A stretch of DNA of 64,000 bases from Nigrospora sphaerica (Eukaryota; Ascomycota; Sordariomycetes; Amphisphaeriales; Apiosporaceae): the NCBI GenBank assembly GCA_018287875.1, contig JAGVVL010000025.1:2480001-2544000 (forward strand). The letters are read 5' to 3'. The translations under genes were made by a program, and so were the position numbers. Below, one piece after another: positions 45,699-57,279 of the stretch (within the stretch, counting starts at the first letter, position 1; each line of letters begins with the position of its first letter). The notes beneath the pieces were generated by a model. It searched no databases and was not told the origin of the DNA. It saw only the letters and a program-made list of their open reading frames with translations.

Positions 45699-46512
45699 TT
45701 ACAGCAGGAAGAAGGCAGCGGCGGCACCGGCGATGGCGGCGAAGGCGGAGCCACCGACGGCGCCGGCGCCAGCGGTCACGGGGTAGGTGGCCGAGGGCTT
45801 GGCGGGCGTAGCCGTGGCGTTGCCGGCGCCGGGGGTGGTGAAGCCGGCCGAGGGCTGGCTAGGGATGCCGGCGGTCGGGGTCAGGGTGACGGTCGAGTAG
45901 ATGACGGTGGGCACGCACGACGAGATGGTCATGACCGACGTCGGGTACAGGGGCTGGCCGGGCGCGGAGGCCGGGACCGTCGACAAGGCGCCAAAGGGCT
46001 TGGTGGCGCTCGAGGCCTGAACGACGGGCGTCGTCGGGTAAGGGACGGTGCCGTTACCACCGGCAGGGGGCTTGCCACCGACGGGAGGGTTGCCACCGGC
46101 GGGAGGGTTGCCACCGGCGGGAGGGTTGCCACCGGCGGGAGGGTTGCCACCGGCGGGAGGGTTTCCGCCGGCGGGAGGGTTGCTGCTGCCCGAGGGGGGG
46201 CTGCCGCCGTTGCCACCAGCAGGCTGGAAGGGGGGTCAGCTATACACTCGACCAAGCTGGGGGAGAAGAGGGGGGACTCACGTAGGTGGGGGCGGGGGGA
46301 GAGGGAGGAGCAGACACGACGGGGTAACCACCCTCACCACCACCGGGGGTGGTGGTCTTGGCGTAGACGGTGGAGGAGGTGACGGTCGAGCTGGCAGGGC
46401 AGTTGGTGATCTCGGGCTTGCACGAGGTGATGGTGTGGTACTCGGTCTCGTAGACGATCTGGCCGGCCATGGCGGTGGCGGCGAAGACGGCGGCGGTGGC
46501 GGCGAAACGCAT
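45699..46512 (-). CDS. GPI-anchored repeat-rich cell-surface protein
   Basis: A small secreted protein of 251 residues. Exons on the minus strand are 46512-46282 and 46223-45699, joined by a GTGAGT...CAG intron. The signal peptide is MRFAATAAVFAATAMAG. Residues about 18-60 are Thr/Ser-rich with two cysteines (YHTITSCKPEITNC). Next is a Pro/Gly/Asn-rich region of six-residue repeats (GGNPPA), then a Thr/Ser-rich part with SVMTISSCVPTVIYSTVTLT. The C-terminus is a GPI-attachment signal: small residues followed by hydrophobic AAIAGAAAAFFLL. It is probably a wall mannoprotein, O-glycosylated, with a structural or adhesion role. The Cys-containing ITSC and ISSC blocks at both ends resemble those of other fungal wall proteins. 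The codon-level repeat makes length variation between strains likely. Confidence 0.88.
46072..46179. repeat. 18-bp coding tandem repeat, six copies
   Basis: Units of 18 bases (TTGCCACCGGCGGGAGGG on the plus strand) at 46072, 46090, 46108, 46126, 46144 and 46162. The middle copies are identical; the first and last differ slightly. They encode GGNPPA-type hexapeptides in frame. Confidence 0.93.
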
Positions 46513-49500
46513 TTTGACGGTGATGAAGGGTGGCGGGTTTAGAAAAAAACGTCCCAAATTTCGTGATGTGTAAGTGATTGCTGAAGAGCAAAGGTTAAGC
46601 AATGGAGCTGAGCGTTGGTTAAAGAATGGACGACCGAGGTCAAGTTAGAGTCAGGGAATTGGCTTGTTGGCTGGGGAGGGAAAGGAAGCAAGAAACGCTC
46701 CAGAGGGACGTCTGTCGAGTATTAATACTCTACCCGCGCCAACAAACAGCATCCATCGTCGCCATGATACGTCCGAACAAAGCAAGTGGAGGCATAGGAG
46801 GCGTCCGAGGGGAAATTACCTTGGATAGCCACGCCTAGCGGGTCCCTGGCGGACCGGGATTTCAGACGAGGGGACTCGCATGGCAAAGGCGCTCCACACG
46901 AGACATGGCTTCGTCTTTTCTGTTCGCTGTTGGCTAGCCACCGATTTACCCATGCTGGATCCCATGGTGCCCCTGCTTGTCCACGGGCAAAAGGACTCTT
47001 GCCCGGACGCGGGCAAGCCTCGTCGCTGTGAGAGGGCGTGAGAGGGGCACGCCTTTGCCCGCCAGCCGTACCGCAGATCGTCCCAGCCGGCCAGCGTCCG
47101 CTTATTCGCTCGTCCACTCGTCCATCCGTTTGACGGCACGGTTGCGGAGGCTGGACCCTCCAGGCGCCGCCTGGCGCCCAATGAGCATGCCGAACAGCCC
47201 CCATGTTCACGACACTGAGCCGCTTCGGGCGCTGAGAGGTCAGCCGGCCGAACGCTGACCTGGAAGCTGAAGGGGGATTCCTAAGGCCTCCCACGCCATT
47301 CGTCGGTGACAGTCGAGGCAGAAGGCGAGTGGGTGGAATCCAGGCTGGTAGGTGCGCAGTGGGTGCGCAGTCTTTCATTGTAACATGGCGCCGTCTCCGC
47401 AAAAATTGAGATCCAAGGAGGTCCGTCTCCATCAAAGCTCTGCCCACCTCATCCGTTGCGCGCCAGTCCCAGTACAGGAAGCGACCCAAACCATCGACAG
47501 TACTTGGGTCATGCGTACCTCTATCGACCTCGCTTCTCTCGCCGGCGCCGGACTATCTTACCATCTTGGTCAAAGGACGTTCGAGGAGGCATGGTCAACG
47601 GAACAACACCAGCTTAATGACCTTCATCCCATGGCGACTCCCTATGCAAATTCACCGCTGTGTAGGTAGTAGGTACAGGTTGCTAATAGTAGGCATGGAA
47701 GAGACGGAGCGCCCTTTCCAATTAAACCGGAATGAGGAAGAGGAGGCAGCAAAACACCGTGATCGAGGTTGAAACAAAGCGTCTTCTCGCTTTGAATGGT
47801 CGGAGCCATGGAAACTTGGCCCTGGAACGGTGGTGGGCGATCTCAGATCGTACCTGACTTGGTACTTACTTACCAAGACGCTTTATCACTTCCCCCCATG
47901 TAAATCTACACTTTCTAAACGAAGCAAGTACATACCTACCTACCTACATACCTGCCTACAAAAGCCCTACACCGGGTACTACTTCATTAACTGGCTCAAA
48001 AGTACAGGCGCCCCCAAAAGCGAAAGCCGCCGTCAACCGTCTCGTTCGCCTGTCGGCCGCACGCCCGCGACCTCCATTATCCCTTGGAATCCCGTTGGGG
48101 CTGTGTATGGCTTCCGCTCCCTGTTTGTGTGCATCGTGGCGTCCGGGGTGTGGTCACGCGAAAGATACATGACAGAGAAGTACCTGCCTGCTTCTCATCT
48201 TCAACTCTGGCGGTACAAAGGAACAGGAAGGTTGCTTGTTCTGTCCTCGCCGATATCCATGGATGGACCGAGACACGGCGGGGATGGTGTGTTTGCCTCT
48301 GGGCGAACGATGCTCTGTGGCCCGTGTCTCTCCCCCTCTCTTTCTTTCTCCGTCTCTGGCGCTCACCAGTACCGGCTCAAAAATCGGGGGTCTCGTTCAT
48401 GCCGCCGTCCGATTGCCATGTCCCCATGTGTGAGCAGATGCTCCTGCACAGCCATGCTTCCCACGACCTGGTTCTGCACGGGGGGCCGGGGTGTCATGCT
48501 GTCATCCCATCATCCCATGCACCTGTTGCACCCGACATATGCGATGCGAGGTGCCCTGGTGTCCTTCCCTCTGCGGGGTGACAAAAGGGCCCTTGAGATA
48601 ACCAATTTCGATCTACTAATGCAGGTACCGGCGCCGCGATCCTTTACTTCCTTCGAGCTTGCCCCTCTTGGCTGCGTGGGCTTGCTGACGAACTTGATTG
48701 CCACACACGCTGCCGAGAGGCCGAGCCAGTCTTAGCCCCTGCCCCCCTGTTTCCCTGCTCAAGGCTCTTGGGGCTCCCCTGTTCCCCTTGCTTTCGGAAC
48801 TTCTTTCTTCAACTAAACTTGGGGAGCAGGGGCGTGGAACTCTTGCCTATCTGGGTGACGTCTGACACAAGCCTCCGCCCGCACCCCCTCAGCCGTTGCC
48901 AGGCATTCAATCAGAGTCGAACAGCCTTACCACGGCTGCCACGGCTCCCCTCCCGCCCACTCTCGTCGCGTCCCCTGCCCCAGTTTGGGACTCGGCCCCA
49001 AGCAGTCGAGCGGGCTGGTATTACTGGAGGCACGCGCTACCAAATACCAATGGGTGGATGGGACCTCATGGTAATCTCGGCCTGCCATCCCACCTAAGAT
49101 CGTCGTCCTGCCCTTGCTCTAGTTGTACAATGCGACGGCCTGCTCAATGGGGTAGCGTGCAACCTCCCCGCCCCGCGGCCATCGGCTGCGGCCCCCCTGA
49201 GTGAGCAATCTTCGGCTCGCCGCGCTTGCGGTGCTCCGACGGGCAAGTCATGGCCTTAGGAGGTTGCAATGAAGGGTGGGCGTCATCTCGCCAACCCGCG
49301 CTTCGCTCACCGGGACGAACCAGCCGCTGACCGTCTTTCATCTCACTTGACTAGTACGTACTAATCCGTCTTAGCGAGGCGCTGGCAACCCATTCTCTCT
49401 GCCGCAGCGGGTGTGGCCAATAGAGAAAGGACGGCGCGATGGCACAATTAACTAGACACCTGCCACTACCGCTGAATGTTTGGTCGTGGATCCTGGTCTT

Positions 49501-52500
49501 TCCCAATCGTGCGACGAGGCCCGCCACGATCAGCAGGCATGACCAGTTAGTGGCAGTGTCGAGCCCCATCGATTGGTGCCGGGGGAGGTGAGCACGAAGT
49601 AGTCATCCTAGAACTGCATGCTTGTGCCCATGCCCATGGCGACTGACCACGGTAGACTACCGGTAGGCCTCGACGCCTCGTTGTCATGGCTCGTCCATGG
49701 TGGCCACCGTGAAAGGTATCACGAATACTCTGTGGCCAGTCAAGTCGTCTCCATGCCTGGTGCTGGCAACACGGCATCGGCACTGAGTAGGCCCGGGTCA
49801 AATACTCACTCATGCCAAGCGCCACCACCAGGTGACATACTTGGCCTAGCCGCCGGCCATGGTTCGGAGCCCACGCACCTGATCTACACGCTTCCGGCCC
49901 TGAACCGATGGCCATTGATGGCGATCAATTTCAGACGCGTAACCCGGCGCCTTGGCCTAGGGACTTTTCATGACGTCTTTCGGGATGGGCTCATGGGATA
50001 CAGAGCTGGCCAGGCTTTCGCACCCTGGCCCATTTCCAAGTTTGAGCCGCTGTGCCGCGCCAGATCACGTGGCAATTTAACAGCGACGAGTTCAAACCAT
50101 GGAAAAGGGTACAGGCTGGCATTCTGCCACCCTGCGATTCATGATCCGTCCTGCCCTGCTGCCCTGCCCTGCCGTCTCGCCCTGCCCAGGGGTTCTGCTG
50201 GAGGGAAATGAAGGCTCCGGTCCGCGCTCCATTCACTCTTTACCTCCTACGACTACGGCGGATTCTGACCTCTCCTCCTGCCTCACCTGTCCCAGCCGCC
50301 TAGTCCGCATGTCGCCCTCGCACTATCCTGGGGATTTCGGCTGCCTCCCGGCAACTTCCTGGAACCTGTGCTGAGTCGGCGTATCGCATTCTGCTTGATT
50401 GTATGCCACTCTGCCCTTCAGTCATCCCGGAGGGACGACCACGGGGATGCATGTCTGAGTCGTTGCGCAGCAGTATCGCCCCGGTCTCAACTTCTTTCTG
50501 CATGCTGTCGTCCTGACGAGGGGCGATGGCATTGTGTCTGGACGACATCAACACTGCGTTGTCTCATTTGCACTCACCAGGGCTGATCGCGACCAGCTCG
50601 TGCCATCGGTCCCGGATGAACTGTCGTCTCGCCACAGCCATGGGCTTGTCTTGGTCGACCGGTGGCTGGCTGCCGGCAATGCGTCCTTCTTCAAGCCCCC
50701 TATGGATACATTTGGCTGTCATGGCCAATGTTGCATGCTATTATTCAATGTTCGATGCCAACCGAACGCTGGGAAAGGCACAGACGACCGTGACTCCTTT
50801 GTTATGCTGACCCTGCCAATTCCAGATCTCGGGCTGTATCGGGCCCATGACGACGTGGCATTGGCCTACTCCGTCCAACCACTCGCGTTCAACGCAGTAT
50901 ATGTGACACCGAGAGACCGGACGGAGATGGCCGACCTCTTCCGTGCACTGGTAAGGACGAAGGCCGCCATTGTAGGCAGCGACCATGATTCCGTCAAGAA
51001 GGCAGTTTCTCATCTTGCTTCCCTCACGTTGGGCCCATACCTTGGGCACACCGCTATGCCGGCATTCAAAATCACGACTTTCGGCACGATAACCACGGCC
51101 TTACTTGCTTCCGACCAAGAGCTTGCGGCACAAGATATTCAGGGACATCATTGATATTTGTAAGCCTTGCGAAGATTCCACACAAAAGGGTTAGCTCTTC
51201 CAGAACGGGTCTGGGGACGTCAAGACGAAGGCGTCTGCCTCATACCAACAGGCAGGGCAAGAAAAAAGCCATTGGCGCCCAATACGTACATCATCCAGCA
51301 TGATTGTTTTCCCAGAGGGCAAGAGGCTCGGCTTGGAATTAGGGAGGGGCATGCGACCGGCTTCAGGCTCCTGACAATCCCTCCACGGCTGCCATGGATG
51401 CGCACAGAGGGACCAACTCACCAGCTCTCGTCCCTTTCGTCCCAGAGGAGCCGTGTCCTCGAGACAAGCTCCGCATGCCGAAGGACGATTTGCTGGGCGA
51501 CTTGGCTTGTTGCCTGAGATTATTGATACCCGGGCCGAGTCCTAGCAACCCAGGCTGTGGTGTTCGAACTAGGCACGTACGTCAAGGCTTTGACCGTTGC
51601 TATACGAAACCTGCGAATGGGTGGCCTTTTTTTCTTCTCTTCCGGAACTCGAGGCGGGCATAGCTGACAAACGCGCCCTCGTCCATTGCCAAAGCACCAC
51701 CGGGGAGGTAGGTAGCCTGATGTCGTACGGCGTTTGCATGTCTCACGCGGGACCTCGACTACGGATGTGCAGAAAGCCCTCGAAGCAAAACAAGGCCTCT
51801 GTTGCTACAGATGGGCCACGGCATACTCAGAGTCACGCCAAGCCATTGATCTGGCAGAAGCCGAAACTATCTGGCAGATGCCGAGACGAATTCCCGTGCC
51901 AACCCCAACCCCCCCCCCCAAATATTCCCGTCTCTATCTATTGTGACTCACCACACACCTGTTTTCCGGTCCCATCTGTGTACTATATATATCGCGTACG
52001 CTTGTAGGACTGCCGGCAAATGCCCGTAGAGCTGGGTCGGAGCGGGGTGGAGCTGTAGCTTTTTCCCTCGGGTCTTATCTCATGCGAGGAAGGCATTCGT
52101 ATAGCCCTCCCCTCCGTCCGTGCAGCCCGCCTGTCGGCATATGAAGTGGGGTTGGTATTAAGTAGTGTTAGTATCGCTGAGGCTAGAAGGCTCGAGAGAC
52201 AAGCCCCTCGGCTGGGCATTGAGGGCTGTCTGAGCGAACGGGCGTTGCGGCGGCGGCTGCTGTTGCCGGGTTCATGCTGCAGCGGTTGACTGCCCGGTTG
52301 GGGTTCTCCTGGCAGACTATCCAGGGCGGGTGAAGAAGGAGATGGAAGCAGTCACGTGTGCTGGAATATGATGTTGGTACGTATGTACATTAAGTGTATC
52401 GGCTGTGGTATCGGTAAGCCGTTGGTGCGGGCTGGGTACCTCAAGTACCAACCTAACTTATTCACTGTTTAGGGTAACGGACAAGTTGCTCGTGCAGTAC

Positions 52501-53384
52501 CGATGCAAGTGGTTTTACGCGCAGCAGGCAAAATTTGTGCAGCGGGTGGAATGCGGAGCGGGCTGCTGGCACGGATCACTGAGCCAGAGTGAGGAAGTGA
52601 AGGCCAATTAAGAGACCGAGTGAGTGAGTGAAAGCGGGAGAGAGCGCGAAGGTAGAGAAGAAGAAAAAACCCAAGAAAAAATAACATGCCGGGCGACCAG
52701 TCCCAATGCAGCATCTCTCTCTGGCTAGCCCCTCCAGCCCCTCCACCAGCACATGCGCAAGTTGAATGTCCTGCGATGTTGTGTGCTGGACGGTTAGCCT
52801 AATTGAACCCAAAGCCCAAGGCTAAGCGGGTAGGCAGGCAATAATCCATCATTCCACCCGGGCCCAACCAATACACACATCTCTCGATAGGACCTGCCTC
52901 GCTTGCCCCTACCCGACTTGACGTGCCTGCTGCCTGTGGATACATTCGAGTGCACTTGCCCGGCAGCATATTTCGAGCTGACGACGAGGCATCAGTGCCC
53001 GGATACGACGTCCACTTCAACTCCTCCGTACCATCGTTCCATACCTTCCTCTTCCAACTGCCTCCCCCACCAACGGGCCACCCGCTTCAAGCCCAATCCC
53101 ATCGTCTTTACCCACACCGCGACCCCTCCGGTCACCGTTTCCGTCTCGATCCGACGAGACCTCCTCCTTCTCCTCCTCCTCCTCCTCCTCCTCCTCTGTT
53201 TCCTCCACTTCGTCCAACGCCTGCCTGTCTGTCTGTCTAGCCGCCCGTTCCGCCCCGAAAGCGCCGTCTCCTCCCCCGCGTCCGGCGAAGCATGCTGCAT
53301 GCACCCCGCCGTGGGCTGCCCGGACCATAGCAGCTTCCCCCTCCAAGGCCAAGACGGGAGGAGCCCCCATTCCAGTGCGGAAAG
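46513..53384. other. Long gene-poor stretch (6.9 kb)
   Basis: No gene is supported. Open frames at 47830-48735 (301 codons), 49618-50211 (197) and 50534-51154 (206), all plus, have no recognisable motifs. Simple sequences include a CCTA-rich tract at about 47936-47960, a CCCTG-rich tract near 50150-50190 and a C run near 51908. The last about 500 bases are the pyrimidine-rich leader of los1. Confidence 0.45.
53161..53197. repeat. (CTC)n repeat in the los1 leader
   Basis: About ten CTC/TCC triplets about 190-220 bases before the los1 start codon, probably within its 5' UTR. Confidence 0.85.
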
Positions 53385-56300
53385 ATGGAGTCGCAGATTG
53401 AGAATGCCATAGAGATTGTCTGGAATCCCACCGGGGACCAGGCCCTGAAGGGGCAGGCCTTCGAATTCCTCGACCGCGTCCGGTCCGATCCCCAGGCCTG
53501 GCAGGTCTCGGTCAACATTTTCACCCGCTCCCCGCCCGCCTCCGAGGTCGTGCGCCACGTCTGCCTCGAGATCATAAACAGCGGTGTTCACAACCAGGTC
53601 CTCGACCGCCCCAGCCTCGTCTACCTGCGCGATGCCCTGATGCAGTACGTCCGCGCCACCTACGGCACCCGGCAGGCCGACCAGCCCGACTCGCCGAACC
53701 TGCAGAACAAGCTCACCCAGACCCTGACCTACCTGTTCGTGGCCCTGTACCACCAGGGCTGGGAGACCTTCTTCGACGACTTCCTCGCCCTCACCATCCT
53801 GCCTGGCAGCCAGGCCCGTGACAATGTCGCCGGCGTCGTCATGTACCTGCGCATTCTGGGCAACATTCACGACGAGGTGGCCGACACCCTCGTCATGCGC
53901 CAGGGCAACGAGGCCAAGAGCCATTCGGAGCTGAAGGACCTGGTTCGCGAACGCCATGTCCGCACCATCGCTCAGTCCTGGCAGGACATTCTGGCCCAGT
54001 ATGCCAACCAGAATGACGGCATCGTCGAGATGACCCTCAAGGTCATAGGCAAGTGGGTCAGCTGGATCGACATCTCGCTGGTCATTGGCGACGGCATGCT
54101 GAACCACATCTTCCCCCTCATCGGCCGAAACAACGGCAACGGCGGCGAGGACAAGGTGCGCGATGCTGCCGTCGAGGCCTTCACCGAGATTGTGGGCAAG
54201 AAGATGCGGCCGGCCGACAAGACCGAGATGATTGCCTTCCTAAACCTTCGTGATATCATCGCTCAGCTCGTCGCAAGCCCACCCCTGAACGAATACAAGG
54301 GCACCCCCAACTATGACACGGACCTGGGCGAGGCCGTCGCCAAACTGGTCAACACGGTCCTCTCCGATCTCGTGCGCGTCCTCGAGAGTCAGGCCGAGGA
54401 CGCCACCAAGTCCAAGGCGAGCCAGCTCCTGCAGGATTTTCTGCCTCTGCTGCTCCGCTTCTTCTCGGACGAGTACGATGAGATCTGCTCCACCGTGATT
54501 CCTTGCCTCACTGATGTCCTTACCTATCTTCGCAAGCTCCCCGAGCTACCGCCCTCATACTCGGATATGCTGTCGCCCATTCTCAATGCCATCATCATGA
54601 AGATGCGGTATGACGAGACGTCGTCGTGGGGCCATGAGGACGACCAAACCGACGAGGCTGAATTCCAGGAGTTGAGGAAGCGACTCCAGGTCTTGCAAAA
54701 GAGCGTTGCCGCCGTCAACCAGAGCCTGTACATAGATGTCCTGACCAACCTCATTGCCAACACGTTCCAGCGCCTGGACGAGCAGGGGTCGCAGATGGAC
54801 TGGCGGGACCTGGATCTGGCTCTGCACGAAATCTACCTGTTTGGGGAACTGGCTATGCCCGGTCAGGGGCTGAGCACCAGGAACCAGCAGTCGACGGCCG
54901 CCCAGGAACGACTCATGGCCATGATGACCAAAATGGTCGAGTCTGGTAAGTGGCCCGCCGCCCCGTCCCCTCCCCGCGGCCGCTCGCTACGACGCGCCTC
55001 TGACAGCTTACAGGCATCGCAAACTTTCCCCACCCGGCCGTGGTTCTGCAGTATATGGAGATCTGCAACCGGTACTGCGCCGTCTTTGAGACCGAGGGGC
55101 ACACGGGCTTGATTGGCCAGGTGCTCGAGCACTTCGTACACTTGGTTCACCACGAACACGCGCGCATCCGCACGCGTTCGTGGTACCTGTTCCATCGGTT
55201 CGTCAAGCACCTGCGGGCTCAGGTGGGCAATGTGGCCGAGACGGTCATCCAGTCCATTGGCGACCTCCTCCCTATCAAGGCCGAGGTCCCGGCCGACGAT
55301 GCCGACGACGACATGTCCTCGGACGAGGTGGACAACTCGGCCGATGCCCTGTTTACGAGCCAGCTGTACCTATACGAGGCCATTGGTTGCATCTCGTCGA
55401 CGACGGCGACGCCCGCCGAGAAGCAGGCCGTGTATGCTCGCTCCGTCATGGATCCGCTGTTTTCCGACATGGAACAACATCTGCCGCGCGCCAAAGCCGG
55501 CGACGCACAGGCCGTGCTCCAAATCCATCATATCATCATGGCTTTGGGCACGCTGGCCCACGGGTTCTCCGACTGGACGCCGGGCGCCACGTCGGCCAAC
55601 CAGCGTCCCCCGCCGCCCAAGGTGCTGTCGGACGAGTTCGCACGGGCTGCCGAGGCCATTCTGATTGCTCTCGGGGAGCTGAACTCGTCCTCGGAGATCC
55701 GGAATGCGTGCAGATCGGCGTTTTCCCGTCTCCTGGGGGTCTTGGGCGTCGCTGTGCTCCCGCAACTCCCGCAGTGGATCGAGGGGTTGCTGTCCCAGAG
55801 CTCGTCTAAGGACGAGATGGCCATGTTCCTGCGTCTCCTGGACCAGGTGGTGTACGGCTTCAAGACGGAGATCTTCGACGTATTGAACCTGCTCCTGACG
55901 CCGTTGCTGCAGCGCGTCTTTGGCGGTCTGACGGAGCCGATTACCGGCACCGACGACGAGATCCAGCTTGCTGAGCTCCGCCGCGAGTACTTATCCTTCA
56001 TCAACATCATCTTGACCAACGATTTGGCCAGCGTTCTCGTGTCCGAGACGAACCAGGGCTTCTTCGACTCTCTCATTACCTCGATCCTGGGCCTCGCTCG
56101 CGACGTCGACCCCGCAACGGGCAACCTGCCCGCGAGCCGCCTGGCATTTGGCCTGCTCTCCAAGATGACCATGGTCTGGGGTGGTCCGGATGTGGCCAAC
56201 ATCGCGGCGAGCCCGGACGCGCCGAGCGGCACCCCGACACCCTTGATTCCCGGCTTCGACCAGTTCCTGATCGACCGCTTCCACTCGGTGTGCTGGGAGG

Positions 56301-56545
56301 TGCTGCGGGATACCAACTTCAAGCCGTCCAACGACGCGCAGACGAAGCAGGTCCTCATGGAGATCGCGGGCCTCGAGCAAGCCATCTACCTCAAGACGGG
56401 CGAGCGCTTCATGCAACACCTGCAGTCGTCGCTCTTCCCCGCCTTGGGCACCGATGGAACCGACTTCCTCCGGGCCATGACGACGTCGACGGATAGAAAA
56501 ACATTTACAAAATACCTCCAAGAGGTGCAGAAGACGTTTAGATAG
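53385..56545 (+). CDS. los1: Exportin-T (tRNA nuclear export receptor)
   Basis: The importin-beta family receptor that exports mature tRNA from the nucleus with Ran-GTP; 1030 residues, as in other filamentous fungi. Exons are 53385-54945 and 55014-56545, with one GTAAGT...CAG intron and an intact frame. The N-terminus MESQIENAIEIVWNPTGDQA is typical. Next comes the Xpo1/importin-like region (NKLTQTLTYLFVALYHQGWE), then strongly conserved HEAT-repeat blocks such as KVIGKWVSWIDISLVIGDGM, VGKKMRPADKTEMIAFLNLR, RTRSWYLFHRFVKHLRAQVG and PQWIEGLLSQSSSKDEMAMF. An acidic insertion (VPADDADDDMSSDEVDNS) falls in the middle. In yeast the protein is needed for splicing of intron-containing tRNAs, and one such tRNA-Phe gene lies 9 kb away. 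It is convergent with the aminopeptidase gene. Confidence 0.96.
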
Positions 56546-57279
56546 GGCAAATTAGAGCGGGGAGTGGCTGGGTAGCCACACTGCTATCGAATGGGAGGAG
56601 AGTCATGTTTTGCTGCTTCTCGTGGTATCTGCATACACTGGCGTTAGACAGGGCATTATACCAGCTGTGCGTCTTGTGGGCTTTTGATCAATCTGACAAA
56701 TATCTCTGGACAACTTACGCGCCGTGACGGGCTCGCCGTGACCAAAGTCGGTACGCTTCACGTGGCACACGCCGGCTGGCATTCTGTTTGCCCTTCTAGC
56801 TTAGCAATGTTGGGAATAATGATGGTGCGGGCATGCAAACAAATACAGGGCAAGTCAGCCAAGCATGCGCATTCCTTGGTTCGTGAATTGCTGAAAAGGC
56901 AAGCTGCAAGTAGGTAATGTACCTACGTCAGCCAAGCATGTGTATACGATAGCATGGCGCCTCAGTGTGCGAGTACGCCCCAACGTGCCTAAGCAATGCA
57001 TTCGACAGTAGGACAAGCCAGAGGGAGCAGCTGCGCACGCCCGGCACGCCCCCGGACGGCACTCAGCGGCCGGTTCACTTCAGGAGCAACGTCGCCGGTC
57101 CCCTCCCTATGTACTAACTAGGTTACCCACGATACTTTTGGGTATATAAATACACACACACCCACCCCCCACACACACATGGTGGTTAGGTGGCATGACA
57201 CGTCCGGGACAGGTAGGGGGAGGGGTTTGTGGCACGGGCAGCCGGGGACCGTCTGTAACACACGCCTCTCCCTCTCCAT
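56546..57279. other. Convergent intergenic region
   Basis: 3' flanks of los1 and the aminopeptidase gene. Short CA-rich tract at about 57149-57180. No gene seen. Confidence 0.55.

Noticed and set aside
47830..48735. 301-codon plus-strand frame
   Set aside because: No motif, signal peptide or splice logic; Ser/Arg/Cys-rich composition as expected by chance.
52992..54107. 371-codon minus-strand frame
   Set aside because: Antisense to the start of los1, with a Glu/Arg run produced by the CTC repeat of the los1 leader.
18362..56545. A tRNA-biology gene cluster (LeuRS, tRNA-Gly, tRNA-Phe, Los1, Rcm1)
   Set aside because: Genes are spread over 38 kb, on both strands, mixed with unrelated genes; all are single-copy housekeeping genes, so chance proximity is enough.
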